A stretch of DNA of 64,000 nt from positions 496,001 to 560,000 of the forward strand of contig NZ_LT992502.1 in NCBI RefSeq assembly GCF_900324475.1, in the 5' to 3' direction. Both the position numbers and the translations under genes were made by a program. Under the pieces are notes generated by a model. That model had not been told where the DNA came from and did no database searches. It saw only the letters and a list, made by a program, of their open reading frames with translations. This DNA comes from Enterobacter bugandensis (GTDB taxonomy: Bacteria > Pseudomonadota > Gammaproteobacteria > Enterobacterales > Enterobacteriaceae). Below are positions 1 to 8,650 of the stretch, in pieces. Numbering within the stretch: the first letter of the stretch is position 1; each line of letters opens with the position of its first letter.

Positions 1-78
1 CTACAAACCCTTCACGCCCAACGTTAGTTTTATTCCAGAGCCATTAACGGGGTAAGACGAGTGATTAACGGAGCGGTA

Positions 79-399
79 ATGAACGACGTTGGGGAACAGG
101 CGGTACAAACAGAACAGCTCGCGAACACCATGCTGCAGCAGGTTTATGCCCTGCTGGCCCGGCACAACATCATCCCCAATGCGGTACAGGAGCAGATGCT
201 CACCTCCCACGTTCGCGCAATGGCGCACCGGTCCGTGACCGGCGAGCCGCTGCCGGAGGTTGAAGCAGAGCTGTTCGACGAAATTTCACCAGATTCAATG
301 CAGCTTGCCCGTGAAGTGGTGGCGCAGTTTGGCAACCTTCCTGATGAAGAGGCCTGGCTGCTCTCCGTTCACTTTGAAGTCGCGAAAGACAACCTTTAA
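79..399 (+). CDS. Stand-alone PRD-domain protein, first gene of the DUF431x operon
   Basis: Small cytosolic protein of 106 residues that looks like a single PTS-regulation domain (PRD), with the family's His-containing helix near LTSHVRAMAHR and a second His in LLSVHFEV near the C-terminus. The ATG at 79 is preferred because GGAG lies just upstream; an in-frame GTG at 61 would add six residues. PRDs are normally phosphorylated by PTS proteins and sit in transcription factors, but no DNA- or RNA-binding domain is present here. It is 10 nt upstream of the SFCGS gene, with no PTS permease in the operon. Its role is not known; a regulatory partner of the activator at 6725-8635 is an inference. 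Confidence 0.75.
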   Translation: MNDVGEQAVQTEQLANTMLQQVYALLARHNIIPNAVQEQMLTSHVRAMAHRSVTGEPLPEVEAELFDEISPDSMQLAREVVAQFGNLPDEEAWLLSVHFEVAKDNL

Positions 400-409
400 G
401 GAGCAACAC

Positions 410-772
410 ATGGAACAGATTACAGTCGTGATTGGCGATCGCCTGGGTAAAGGTCAGAAAGTGGCTGCGGGTGTGGAAAAAGCAGGTGGACGCGCAGTGG
501 TTGTGCCGGGCATGGCGGCGGACATGAAGCTCGGGGACGTAATGAAAGCGGAAAACGCCACCTTCGGCATCTCCTTCTGCGGCAGCGGCGGCGCGGGTGC
601 CATCACCGCCCAAACCAAATATGGCTACAAGGCCAAATACGGCATGCGTTCCGTGGAAGAGGGCGTGACCGCCATCAACGAAGGCTGCAACGTGCTGGGC
701 TTTGGGTTTATGGATAAAGAAGAGCTGGGCGAGCGTCTGGTGCAGGCGTGGCAGAAGAAATACGGCGCATAA
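410..772 (+). CDS. Glycine-rich SFCGS family protein
   Basis: A 120-residue soluble protein of the glycine-rich SFCGS family (function unknown). The naming motif SFCGSGGAGA lies around residues 50-59. The N-terminus ITVVIGDRLGKGQ followed by alternating strands and helices looks like a small Rossmann-like fold. The start at 410 is chosen for the AAGGAG ribosome site eight bases upstream; the longer frame reaching back to 260 overlaps the previous gene. The Cys in a glycine-rich loop after a hydrophobic strand recalls the phosphocysteine loop of PTS EIIB proteins, but this is only a resemblance. It is co-transcribed with DUF4312, DUF4311 and DUF4310 genes and is probably the cytosolic part of the same transporter. 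Confidence 0.85.
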   Translation: MEQITVVIGDRLGKGQKVAAGVEKAGGRAVVVPGMAADMKLGDVMKAENATFGISFCGSGGAGAITAQTKYGYKAKYGMRSVEEGVTAINEGCNVLGFGFMDKEELGERLVQAWQKKYGA

Positions 773-774
773 GC

Positions 775-1074
775 ATGAAAGAACAGTTCACAACCACGGT
801 GAGAGTGAAGGGGAAGGGCGACGCCAAAGCGCGCGCCTTTGCCGACGCCCTCAACCACGTTCAGGCCGCGGTGATGAAAGCCTCACCGCATATCTTACTG
901 CGTATTGAGCCACAGGATGTGCAGGTTGTTCAGGCGCAAGAAGCGGTGCGTAAAGAAGCGTTTCTGTTCTTCTTTTTGCGCCGGGAAAGACGCACCTACA
1001 GCGTGGAGCTGGATGTGACCGTCAACGTGACCGCCATCAATCTCGACCAGGTGGATTTCGTCACGCAACGCTGA
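775..1074 (+). CDS. DUF4312 family protein
   Basis: A 99-residue soluble protein matching the DUF4312 family from memory. It has no signal peptide or membrane segment. The middle is notable for a run of Phe (FLFFFLRRERR) followed by an alternating beta-type tail. The start at 775 lies two bases after the SFCGS stop, so the two are probably translationally coupled. DUF4312 is regularly found with SFCGS, DUF4310 and DUF4311 proteins. It may be a small accessory subunit of the membrane complex encoded next, but no biochemical function is established. Confidence 0.8.
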   Translation: MKEQFTTTVRVKGKGDAKARAFADALNHVQAAVMKASPHILLRIEPQDVQVVQAQEAVRKEAFLFFFLRRERRTYSVELDVTVNVTAINLDQVDFVTQR

Positions 1075-1096
1075 TTATTCATAAAAGGGCAGACTG

Positions 1097-1873
1097 ATGT
1101 TCTTAATTATATTAATAAAATCGCTCATCATTGGCGGCCTGGTTGGCGTCGGTGTCGGAGCCGGGGCTGCACGCATGTTTCATGCGCCTACCACTCAGGG
1201 TATGGGCGCGTTTCGTACGTTGGGGGAACTGAACTCCTGTGAAGGGGATCCGGCGTCCCACTTCTCCTTTGGGTTAGGTTTCTTCTTTAACGCCTGGGCC
1301 TCTTCCGTGGCTGCAGGTGCCTTCACACAGGACGTTGACCACCGCATCATCCCGAACTGGGGGGCTGCTGCACTGATGATCAAAAACCGTAACGTCGGCG
1401 AAACGCTGCACGATCCCCGCAAAATGGCAATTGCCTGCGGCGTGATTGGCATGCTCGTCGTCACCTTCCTGAACCTGACCGCCTCCTCCGTGCCGGCAGC
1501 GCTGCAGGTCACCGCCGTGAAGGTGCTGGTGCCTGCCGCGAACCTGCTGGTTAACACCGTGATGCCGGTGATCTTCTGGCTGGCGGCCATCGACGCGGGT
1601 AAAAAATCGGGCTTCTGGGCCACCATCTTTGGCGGCGCGGCGCAGCTGATCATGGGGAACGCCGTACCGGGTCTGGTTCTCGGCATCCTGATCGGTAAAG
1701 GCGTTGAGGAGAGCGGCTGGAACCACGTCACCAAAGTGATGATGGCGGCGATCGTCCTGCTGTTCGTGTTGAGCGGCTTCTTCCGCGGCTTCGACATGAA
1801 GATGATCGAATCCTTCCATCTGACCGTGCCGAACTGGCTCGACATGATCCACAACTCGCTCAGCGGTAAATAA
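1097..1873 (+). CDS. DUF4311 integral membrane protein
   Basis: A 258-residue inner-membrane protein with about six hydrophobic segments (roughly residues 3-25, 55-75, 110-130, 140-165, 185-200, 210-230) and a conserved loop with SCEGDPASHFSFG near residues 48-60. It fits the length and character of the DUF4311 family. It is followed 13 nt later by the DUF4310 membrane protein, so the two probably form the membrane part of one transporter. No nucleotide-binding or PTS IIC signature is visible; the energy source is unknown. Membrane location is seen in the sequence; a transport role is inferred from the neighbouring catabolic enzymes. Confidence 0.8.
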   Translation: MFLIILIKSLIIGGLVGVGVGAGAARMFHAPTTQGMGAFRTLGELNSCEGDPASHFSFGLGFFFNAWASSVAAGAFTQDVDHRIIPNWGAAALMIKNRNVGETLHDPRKMAIACGVIGMLVVTFLNLTASSVPAALQVTAVKVLVPAANLLVNTVMPVIFWLAAIDAGKKSGFWATIFGGAAQLIMGNAVPGLVLGILIGKGVEESGWNHVTKVMMAAIVLLFVLSGFFRGFDMKMIESFHLTVPNWLDMIHNSLSGK

Positions 1874-1886
1874 CAGGAGCCTCTAA

Positions 1887-2528
1887 ATGGAACAGAATAA
1901 AGGTTTTTGGTATGCCGACTGGTCGTTCCCGATCTTCGTTGGCCTGCTCTCCTCCGGCGTCTTCGCCGGGACGCACATGTACTACCTCTACGGCATCGGC
2001 GCGTTTAACGAAGTGGCCTTCGTGGCGATGCTGAAAGCGGGAATCGATACCGGCGTCTACGGCGCGGTGGCGGCGTTCGGCGCGAGCTTCCTGTTCGCCC
2101 GCATTATTGAAGGGTCGCTGGTGGGTATTCTCGACATCGGTGGGGCGATCCAGACCGGCGTGGGCCTCGGCGTACCGGCGCTGCTGCTGGGCGCGGGGAT
2201 CATGTTCCCGGTGACCAACTTCATTGCCTCGCTGATTACCGGCCTGGTGATTGGTCTGGCGATTGGCTACGTCATCATCCTGGCGCGTAAGTTCACCATC
2301 AACCAGAGCAACTCCACCTACGGCGCAGACGTGATGATGGGCGCGGGTAACGCCTCCGGCCGCTTCCTCGGGCCGCTGATTATCCTCAGCGCGATGACCG
2401 CCTCCATTCCAATCGGCGTCGGTTCGCTGGTAGGCGCGCTGCTGTTCTACATCTGGCAGAAGCCGATTACCGGTGGCGCCATCCTCGGCGCAATGATTTT
2501 GGGCTGGCTGTTCCCGGTCGCCCTTTAA
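1887..2528 (+). CDS. DUF4310 integral membrane protein
   Basis: A 213-residue inner-membrane protein with five to six glycine- and alanine-rich hydrophobic segments, including GGAIQTGVGLGVPALLLGAG and a C-terminal pair ending ILGWLFPVAL. Length and composition fit DUF4310. A good ribosome site (CAGGAG) precedes the ATG. It is the last of the four conserved unknown proteins; a GC-rich hairpin and the amidohydrolase gene follow. It probably pairs with the DUF4311 protein to move a small sugar-like molecule, by context only. Confidence 0.8.
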   Translation: MEQNKGFWYADWSFPIFVGLLSSGVFAGTHMYYLYGIGAFNEVAFVAMLKAGIDTGVYGAVAAFGASFLFARIIEGSLVGILDIGGAIQTGVGLGVPALLLGAGIMFPVTNFIASLITGLVIGLAIGYVIILARKFTINQSNSTYGADVMMGAGNASGRFLGPLIILSAMTASIPIGVGSLVGALLFYIWQKPITGGAILGAMILGWLFPVAL

Positions 2529-2529
2529 T

Positions 2530-2555
2530 ACCCGCGGGCGCTCCGGCGCCCGCCC
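2530..2555 (+). other. Intra-operon GC-rich hairpin
   Basis: The 42-bp gap between the DUF4310 stop and the amidohydrolase start contains a strong stem with a 3-base loop (GGGCGC-tcc-GCGCCC core within a longer GC stem). There is no T-run after it, so it is more likely an mRNA-stabilising or processing hairpin that separates expression of the transporter and enzyme halves than a full terminator. Confidence 0.5.
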
Positions 2556-2570
2556 TATCAGGAGATCCTC

Positions 2571-3704
2571 ATGTTTGATTTACTCCTGCGCCGTGCGCGC
2601 CTCGCCGACGATACCCTGACCGATATCGCCATTCAGGACGGGAAGATCGCCGCGACGGGCGAAATTGACGCTCCCGCCCGTAAAACGGTTGAGCTTAACG
2701 GTGACGTGTACGTTAGCGCGGGCTGGATTGACTCCCACGTTCACTGCTACCCGAACTCACCGATTTACCACGACGAGCCGGACAGCGTGGGTATTGCCAC
2801 CGGCGTCACTACCGTGGTGGACGCGGGCAGTACCGGGGCCGACGACGTGGACGATTTTTACGACATCACCCGCAAAGCCTCCACCGACGTCTTTGCCCTC
2901 CTGAATATCTCCCGCGTGGGGCTGATTGCCCAGAACGAGCTGGCCAACATGGCAAACATTGACGCCGATGCGGTGAAGCAGGCGGTGAAGCGCCACCCGG
3001 ATTTTATTGTCGGCCTGAAGGCGCGCATGAGCAGCAGCGTGGTCGGTGAAAACGGCATCACGCCGCTGGAGCGCGCCAAAGCCATCCAGAAAGAGAATGG
3101 CGACTTGCCGCTGATGGTGCACATCGGCAATAACCCGCCGAACCTCGATGAAATCGCCGAGCTGTTAAGCTCCGGCGACATCATTACCCACTGCTATAAC
3201 GGCAAGCCTAACCGCATTCTGACGCCGTCCGGCGAGCTGCGCGCCTCCATCACCTCCGCCCTTAAGCGTGGCGTGCGTCTGGACGTCGGCCACGGCACGG
3301 CGAGCTTTAGCTTTGAGGTGGCGAAACGCGCCATCGCGATGGGCATTCTGCCGCACACCATCAGCTCGGATATCTACTGCCGCAACCGCATCAACGGCCC
3401 GGTTGGCTCGCTGGCAAGCGTGATGTCGAAGTTTCTCGCCATCGGCATGTCATTGCCGCAGGTGATTGACTGCGTGACCTCGAACGCCGCCGACGGCCTG
3501 CGCCTGACGCGCAAGGGTCGCATCCAGCCGGGTCTCGACGCCGACCTGACGCTGTTCACGATTAAACGCCAGCCAACGGTGCTGACGGACGCTGAAAACG
3601 ACAGCCTGCAGGCTGAACACATTCTGATGCCGCTTGCCGCGATCCGCGCGGGCAAGGGCTACATGACCGAACAAGGGAGCACGGAACATGCCTTCGATTT
3701 ATGA
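2571..3704 (+). CDS. Amidohydrolase/deacetylase family metallohydrolase
   Basis: A 377-residue cytosolic enzyme of the amidohydrolase superfamily (TIM barrel flanked by a small beta domain). Visible metal ligands are the HVH pair at residues 56-58 in GWIDSHVHC, Lys150 (VGLKAR, the position of a carboxylated lysine), His in MVHIGNN and ITHCYN, and the late Asp in ISSDIY. The family includes dihydroorotase-like hydrolases and N-acyl amino acid or amino sugar deacetylases. It overlaps the DgaE-like gene by 17 bp. With an ammonia lyase next to it, removal of an N-acyl group or opening of a cyclic amide from an amino-sugar acid is the likely job; the substrate is not known. Confidence 0.85.
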   Translation: MFDLLLRRARLADDTLTDIAIQDGKIAATGEIDAPARKTVELNGDVYVSAGWIDSHVHCYPNSPIYHDEPDSVGIATGVTTVVDAGSTGADDVDDFYDITRKASTDVFALLNISRVGLIAQNELANMANIDADAVKQAVKRHPDFIVGLKARMSSSVVGENGITPLERAKAIQKENGDLPLMVHIGNNPPNLDEIAELLSSGDIITHCYNGKPNRILTPSGELRASITSALKRGVRLDVGHGTASFSFEVAKRAIAMGILPHTISSDIYCRNRINGPVGSLASVMSKFLAIGMSLPQVIDCVTSNAADGLRLTRKGRIQPGLDADLTLFTIKRQPTVLTDAENDSLQAEHILMPLAAIRAGKGYMTEQGSTEHAFDL

Positions 3705-4806
3705 GAAGTATAATTTAAAGCAGGTTATCAACACCTCTGGCCGCATGACGGCGCTGGGCGTCTCCACGCCGCGCCCGGAAGTAGTGCAGGCGGCGATGGA
3801 CGGCATGAATCATTACTTCGAGATGAAGGATCTGGTCAATAAAACCGGGGAATACATCGCGAAGCTGCTGGATGTGGAAGGCGCGACGGTGGTCTCCTGC
3901 GCGTCGGCGGGCATCGCCCAGTCCGTGGCGGCGGTGCTGGTAAAAGACAGCGACTGGCTGCTGGAAAACCTGCACGTCACGCCAATCGAGAACAATGAAA
4001 TCGTCCTGCCGAAAGGCCACAACGTTAACTTTGGCGCGCCGGTCGGCACCATGGTGGCGCTGGGCGGCGGCAAGCTGGTGGAAGCGGGTTACGCCAACGA
4101 ATGCTCCGCCGACCAGCTGGCGGCGGCCATCACCCCGCGCACGGCAGCGATCCTCTACATCAAATCGCACCACTGCGTGCAGAAAAGCATGCTCAGCGTC
4201 GAGCAGGCGGCAGTCGTCGCACGTAAACACTCCCTGCCGCTGATCGTCGATGCCGCAGCGGAAGAAGATCTGCACGTGTACTACCGCTCCGGCGCGGATC
4301 TGGTGATTTACAGCGGCGCGAAGGCGATCGAGGGGCCAACCAGCGGCCTGGTGATCGGCAAAACCCAGTACGTCGAGTGGGTGAAACGCCAGACGGCGGG
4401 CATTGGCCGCGCTATGAAGGTGGGTAAAGAGGGGATCCTCGGCTTGACCTGCGCCATTGAACACTACCTGACGGCCACCAAGGAAAGCGGTGCCGAGATG
4501 GTGGCGAAAATGACGCCGTTTATCGACGCGCTCAACACCCTGAACGGCGTCACCGCCCGCGTGGTCTGGGACAGCGCGGGTCGCGATATCGCCCGCACCG
4601 AAATTAAGTTCGACGAAGCCACCACAGGCGTCGGCACGGGTGACCTGGTGAACGCGCTCAAGCAGGGCGAATACGCCATCTATTTCCGTGGCTACAAGGC
4701 CAACGAAGGGATTATCGAAGCGGACGTGCGTAGCGTAAGTGCTGACCAGCTGAACATCGTCTACCGCCGCATTAGCGAAGTATTAGGACAGGAGAAAAAC
4801 GCATGA
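3688..4806 (+). CDS. dgaE: DgaE-type PLP-dependent ammonia-lyase (SelA-like fold)
   Basis: A 372-residue fold-type I PLP enzyme related to Salmonella DgaE, the D-glucosaminate-6-phosphate ammonia-lyase, and to SelA. The PLP lysine is Lys212 in VIYSGAKAIEGPTSG, preceded by the cofactor Asp in LIVDAAAEEDLH around residue 188. It should release ammonia from a 2-amino-sugar acid phosphate to give a 2-keto-3-deoxy acid phosphate, which the aldolase encoded next would cleave. It overlaps both neighbours (17 bp upstream, 4 bp downstream), indicating coupled translation. The known dga operon uses a mannose-family PTS for uptake; here the DUF431x proteins take that place, so the substrate may differ. 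Confidence 0.85.
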   Translation: MPSIYEKYNLKQVINTSGRMTALGVSTPRPEVVQAAMDGMNHYFEMKDLVNKTGEYIAKLLDVEGATVVSCASAGIAQSVAAVLVKDSDWLLENLHVTPIENNEIVLPKGHNVNFGAPVGTMVALGGGKLVEAGYANECSADQLAAAITPRTAAILYIKSHHCVQKSMLSVEQAAVVARKHSLPLIVDAAAEEDLHVYYRSGADLVIYSGAKAIEGPTSGLVIGKTQYVEWVKRQTAGIGRAMKVGKEGILGLTCAIEHYLTATKESGAEMVAKMTPFIDALNTLNGVTARVVWDSAGRDIARTEIKFDEATTGVGTGDLVNALKQGEYAIYFRGYKANEGIIEADVRSVSADQLNIVYRRISEVLGQEKNA

Positions 4807-5543
4807 AACTGACCCCCAATTTTTACCGTGACCGCGTCTGCCTGAACGTGCTGGCCGGCTCAAAGGCCAACGCCAGCGCCATTTACGAGGCGGCGGAAGG
4901 TCACGTGCTGGTGGGCGTGCTCTCCAAAAATTACCCGGACGTGGCGAGCGCGGTCGCGGATATGCGCGAGTACGCGGCGCTGATTGATAACGCGCTCTCC
5001 GTAGGGCTGGGCGCGGGCGATCCGAACCAGTCGGCGATGGTGAGCGAGATCTCCCGCCAGGTGCAGCCGCAGCACGTTAATCAGGTCTTCACCGGCGTGG
5101 CCGCGAGCCGCGCGCTGCTGGGGCAGAATGAATCGGTGGTCAATGGCCTGGTCTCTCCGACCGGTACCGTCGGCATGGTGAAAATCTCCACCGGCCCGCT
5201 GAGCAGCAAAGCGCCGGACGGCATCGTGCCGGTTGAAACGGCGATTGCCCTGCTGAAAGACTTCGGCGGCAGCTCGATTAAGTACTTCCCGATGGGCGGC
5301 CTCAAGTGCCGTGACGAATACCAGGCGGTGGCGGAAGCCTGCGCCCGTCACGACTTCTGGCTGGAGCCGACGGGGGGGATCGATCTGGAAAACTATGAGG
5401 CGATCCTGCAGATCGCCCTCGACGCGGGCGTAAGCAAAATCATCCCGCACATCTACAGCTCGATTATCGACAAAGCCAGCGGCGATACGCGTCCGGAAGA
5501 TGTGCGTACGCTGCTGGCGATGACGAAGAAGCTGGTGAAATAG
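4803..5543 (+). CDS. dgaF: 2-dehydro-3-deoxy-phosphogluconate aldolase, DgaF/DagF type
   Basis: A 246-residue TIM-barrel aldolase of the DgaF (KDPG/KDGP aldolase) family. It would split 2-keto-3-deoxy-6-phosphogluconate into pyruvate and glyceraldehyde 3-phosphate, finishing the pathway started by the ammonia-lyase. The conserved stretch IKYFPMGGLKCRDEY (around residues 158-172) followed by WLEPTGGIDL is characteristic; the Lys in KYFPMGG is a candidate Schiff-base residue. The ATGA overlap with dgaE shows tight coupling. Confidence 0.85.
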   Translation: MKLTPNFYRDRVCLNVLAGSKANASAIYEAAEGHVLVGVLSKNYPDVASAVADMREYAALIDNALSVGLGAGDPNQSAMVSEISRQVQPQHVNQVFTGVAASRALLGQNESVVNGLVSPTGTVGMVKISTGPLSSKAPDGIVPVETAIALLKDFGGSSIKYFPMGGLKCRDEYQAVAEACARHDFWLEPTGGIDLENYEAILQIALDAGVSKIIPHIYSSIIDKASGDTRPEDVRTLLAMTKKLVK

Positions 5544-5568
5544 AACTCACACATATAAAGGAGCCACC

Positions 5569-6705
5569 ATGCACACCCGTAACCTGCTTGTCGCTTCACT
5601 CTCAATGCTTGCCACCGCCGCCATCGCCCAGACGCAATACGCCTGGGTGGGCACCTATAATCCGAACGGTGAAGGGCTGTACCGTTTTACCATCGACCCG
5701 CAAACCGGCGCGCTGGACGATAAAACGCTGGTGAGCAAACTGCCGAACGCGGCGCAGTTGACCCTTTCGCAAGACGGTAAAACGCTGTATCTGGCAAGCG
5801 AAGTGGAGCAGGGCGTGGTGCAGGCGCTGCGCGTCGGCGATAACGGTGAGCTGAGCGAGCTGAATCAGGTGGCCTCCGGTGGCGCCGGGCCGGTGTATCT
5901 TTCGCTAACGCCAAACGGCAAGCATCTGCTGGTGGCGAACTACGTCAGCGGATCGATTGCCGTTTTGCCCGTCAACGCGGACGGCAGCCTGGGTGACGCG
6001 ACGGACAGACATCAGGACCAGGGCGAACCGGGCGCGGCGAAGCCGGAAGCGGCTGTCGAAGGTAGCTTTGCCATCAGCGATCACAACGGCCCGCATGCGC
6101 ACATGATCGCCGCCGATCCGAGCGGGAAATACGTTTTTTCCACCGATCTTGGGCTGGATCGTATCTATCAGTACCGCTTTGACGATCGAACAGGAAAGCT
6201 AACGCCGAACGATCCGCCGTTTATCAGCGCCTCCTCAAAAGGCGCCGGCCCGCGTCATTTTGTTTTTACGCCGAAAGGCGATGCCCTGTGGCTGATTAAC
6301 GAAGAGGCGTCGACGCTCACCCATTATGCGCTGGACAGCAGCGGCAGGCTGAAAGAGGGCAAAACGGTCTCTGCCCTGCCGGACGGTTACAAAGGCACCA
6401 GTTTTGCTGCCGGGCTGGCGCTAAGCGCCGATGGTAAACAGCTGTATGTGGCGAACCGTTTGCATAACAGCATCGGGCACTTTACCGTAACAGCGGAGGG
6501 CACGCTGAGGCATCAGGAGGATGTCTGGACGCGCGGCGACTACCCGCGCACCCTGACGCTCGATAAGCAGGGACGCTGGCTGTACGTCATGAACCAGCGC
6601 AGCGACAACATTACCCGTTTCCGCGTGGCGCAGGACGGCAAGCTGAGCTTCGAGCCAGACTATACCCCGGTCGGCAGCCCATCCCAGATGGTCATTTCAC
6701 CCTGA
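5569..6705 (+). CDS. Exported lactonase-family seven-bladed beta-propeller
   Basis: A 378-residue protein of the lactonase (Pgl-like, YbhE) family with repeated blade motifs such as LYVANRLHNSIGHF and WLYVMNQRSDNITRF. Unlike cytosolic Pgl it begins with a signal peptide, probably cut after AIAQ near residue 21, so it should act in the periplasm. An AAAGGAG ribosome site precedes the ATG. It sits within the operon between the aldolase and the regulator. An exported lactonase would open a sugar-acid lactone before uptake, which suggests that the transported compound is an aldonate-type acid; this is an inference. Confidence 0.8.
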   Translation: MHTRNLLVASLSMLATAAIAQTQYAWVGTYNPNGEGLYRFTIDPQTGALDDKTLVSKLPNAAQLTLSQDGKTLYLASEVEQGVVQALRVGDNGELSELNQVASGGAGPVYLSLTPNGKHLLVANYVSGSIAVLPVNADGSLGDATDRHQDQGEPGAAKPEAAVEGSFAISDHNGPHAHMIAADPSGKYVFSTDLGLDRIYQYRFDDRTGKLTPNDPPFISASSKGAGPRHFVFTPKGDALWLINEEASTLTHYALDSSGRLKEGKTVSALPDGYKGTSFAAGLALSADGKQLYVANRLHNSIGHFTVTAEGTLRHQEDVWTRGDYPRTLTLDKQGRWLYVMNQRSDNITRFRVAQDGKLSFEPDYTPVGSPSQMVISP

Positions 6706-6724
6706 GCAGTAAGAGGACAACGAC

Positions 6725-8635
6725 GTGCGATTTCCGAACCAACGTTTAGCGCAACTTTTCGATCTGTTGCAAAACGAGACGCTGCCGCAGGACGAGCTGG
6801 CGCAGCGGCTGTCGGTCTCCACGCGAACCGTCCGCGCAGATATCACCGCCCTGAACGCGCTGCTGGCGAGCCACGGCGCGCAGTTTATTCTGAGCCGGGG
6901 TAACGGCTACCAGCTTAAAATTGACGATGCCGAGCGCTATCAGCAGCTTCAGGCATCACACCCGCGCGCGCTGCGTATTCCCCGAACGGGACCGGAGCGC
7001 GTGCACTATCTGGTGGTGCGTTTCCTGACGTCGGCGTTTTCACTTAAGCTTGAAGATCTGGCCGACGAGTGGTTTGTCAGCCGCGCCACCTTGCAGAGCG
7101 ACATGGTGGAAGTGCGCGAGTGGTTCCAGCGCTATAACCTGACGCTGGAAACCCGCCCGCGCCACGGCATGAAGCTGTTTGGCAGCGAGATGTCGGTCCG
7201 CGCCTGCCTGACCGATCTTCTGTGGGAGCTGGCGCAGCAGGACAGCCTTAACCCGCTGGTGACGGAGGTCGCGCTCAACGCCGGGGTACCGGAGCAGATG
7301 GTGGTCGTGCTTCACGACGCGCTCACCCGCCATCACATTCGTCTGACCGACGAAGGCGAACTGTTCCTGCGCCTGTACTGCGCGGTGTCGGTGCGGCGCA
7401 TCAGCGAGGGGTATCCGCTGCCGGAATTCCACGCGGAAGACGTGGAAGAGAACGTGCGCGAGGCGGCGAAGGATATCGCGGTGGCCATTCAGGAGCTGGC
7501 GGGCAAGGCGCTTGCGCCATCGGAAGAGAGCTGGCTGTGCGTCCACATCGCGGCGCGGCAGATTCAGGAGATTGCCCCCAGCGCGATTAACGCCGACGAC
7601 GACGAAGCGCTGGTCAACTATATCCTGCGCTACATCAACACCCACTATAACTACAACCTGCTCAGCGACGCGCAGCTGCACGCCGATCTGCTCACGCACA
7701 TTAAAACCATGATCACCCGCGTGCGCTATCAAATCATGATCCCCAATCCGCTGCTGGACAACATCAAGCAGCACTATCCGATGGCGTGGGATATGACTCT
7801 CGCGGCGGTATCGAGCTGGGGGAAATACACGCCGTATGCGATCAGCGAGAATGAGATTGGTTTTCTGGTGCTGCACATCGGCGTGGGGCTGGAGCGCCAC
7901 TACAACATCGGCTACCAGCGCCAGCCGCGCGTGCTGCTGGTGTGCGACGCCGGTAATGCGATGGTGCGCATGATCGAGGCGGTGCTCCAGCGCAAATATC
8001 CGCAGATCGAGGTGACGCGCACGCTCACTCTGCGCGAATACGAGCTGGCGGATGCCATCGGCGAAGACTTTGTCATCTCCACCGCCCGCGTGAGTGAAAA
8101 ATCTAAACCGGTGGTGACGATCGCCCCGTTCCCGACCGATTATCAATTAGAGCAGATCGGCAAGCTGGTGCTGGTGGACCGCACCCGCCCGTGGATGCTG
8201 GAGAAATACTTCGACGCGGCCCATTTCCGCATTCTCGACAAGCCTGTTGACCAGCAAACGCTGTTCCGCGAGCTGTGTGAACAGCTTGAGGCCGAAGGCT
8301 TTGTCGGCGCGGAGTTTCTGGATTCGGTCGTTGAGCGTGAAGCTATCGTCAGCACCATGCTCGGCGACGGCATCGCGCTGCCGCACTCCCTCGGCCTGCT
8401 GGCACAGAAAACGGTGGTCTATACGGTGCTGGCTCCGCAGGGTATTCAGTGGGGGGATGAAACGGCGCACGTCATCTTCCTGCTCGCCATCAGCAAAAGC
8501 GAGTACGAAGAGGCGATGGCGATTTACGACATCTTCGTCACTTTCCTGCGAGAACGCGCAATGACGCGCCTGTGCCAGTGCGAGGATTTTGCGGCGTTTA
8601 AGGCTGAGGCGATGGAGAGTTTGAGCCGGTTTTGA
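6725..8635 (+). CDS. PRD-containing transcriptional activator with EIIB and EIIA domains
   Basis: A 636-residue multi-domain regulator. An N-terminal winged HTH (DELAQRLSVSTRTVRADITALN, residues about 18-40) makes it a MtlR/LicR-type DNA-binding activator rather than an RNA-binding BglG antiterminator. Two PRDs follow (about 90-290 and 295-395), then an EIIB-like domain with LLVCDAGNA near residue 405 and an EIIA domain with DGIALPHS near residue 555. The GTG start at 6725 has GAGGA upstream. It presumably reads the PTS phosphorylation state and controls the operon it closes. The operon encodes no recognised PTS permease, which makes this PTS-type control unusual. Confidence 0.88.
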   Translation: MRFPNQRLAQLFDLLQNETLPQDELAQRLSVSTRTVRADITALNALLASHGAQFILSRGNGYQLKIDDAERYQQLQASHPRALRIPRTGPERVHYLVVRFLTSAFSLKLEDLADEWFVSRATLQSDMVEVREWFQRYNLTLETRPRHGMKLFGSEMSVRACLTDLLWELAQQDSLNPLVTEVALNAGVPEQMVVVLHDALTRHHIRLTDEGELFLRLYCAVSVRRISEGYPLPEFHAEDVEENVREAAKDIAVAIQELAGKALAPSEESWLCVHIAARQIQEIAPSAINADDDEALVNYILRYINTHYNYNLLSDAQLHADLLTHIKTMITRVRYQIMIPNPLLDNIKQHYPMAWDMTLAAVSSWGKYTPYAISENEIGFLVLHIGVGLERHYNIGYQRQPRVLLVCDAGNAMVRMIEAVLQRKYPQIEVTRTLTLREYELADAIGEDFVISTARVSEKSKPVVTIAPFPTDYQLEQIGKLVLVDRTRPWMLEKYFDAAHFRILDKPVDQQTLFRELCEQLEAEGFVGAEFLDSVVEREAIVSTMLGDGIALPHSLGLLAQKTVVYTVLAPQGIQWGDETAHVIFLLAISKSEYEEAMAIYDIFVTFLRERAMTRLCQCEDFAAFKAEAMESLSRF

Positions 8636-8650
8636 GAGGCGTTATCCAGA

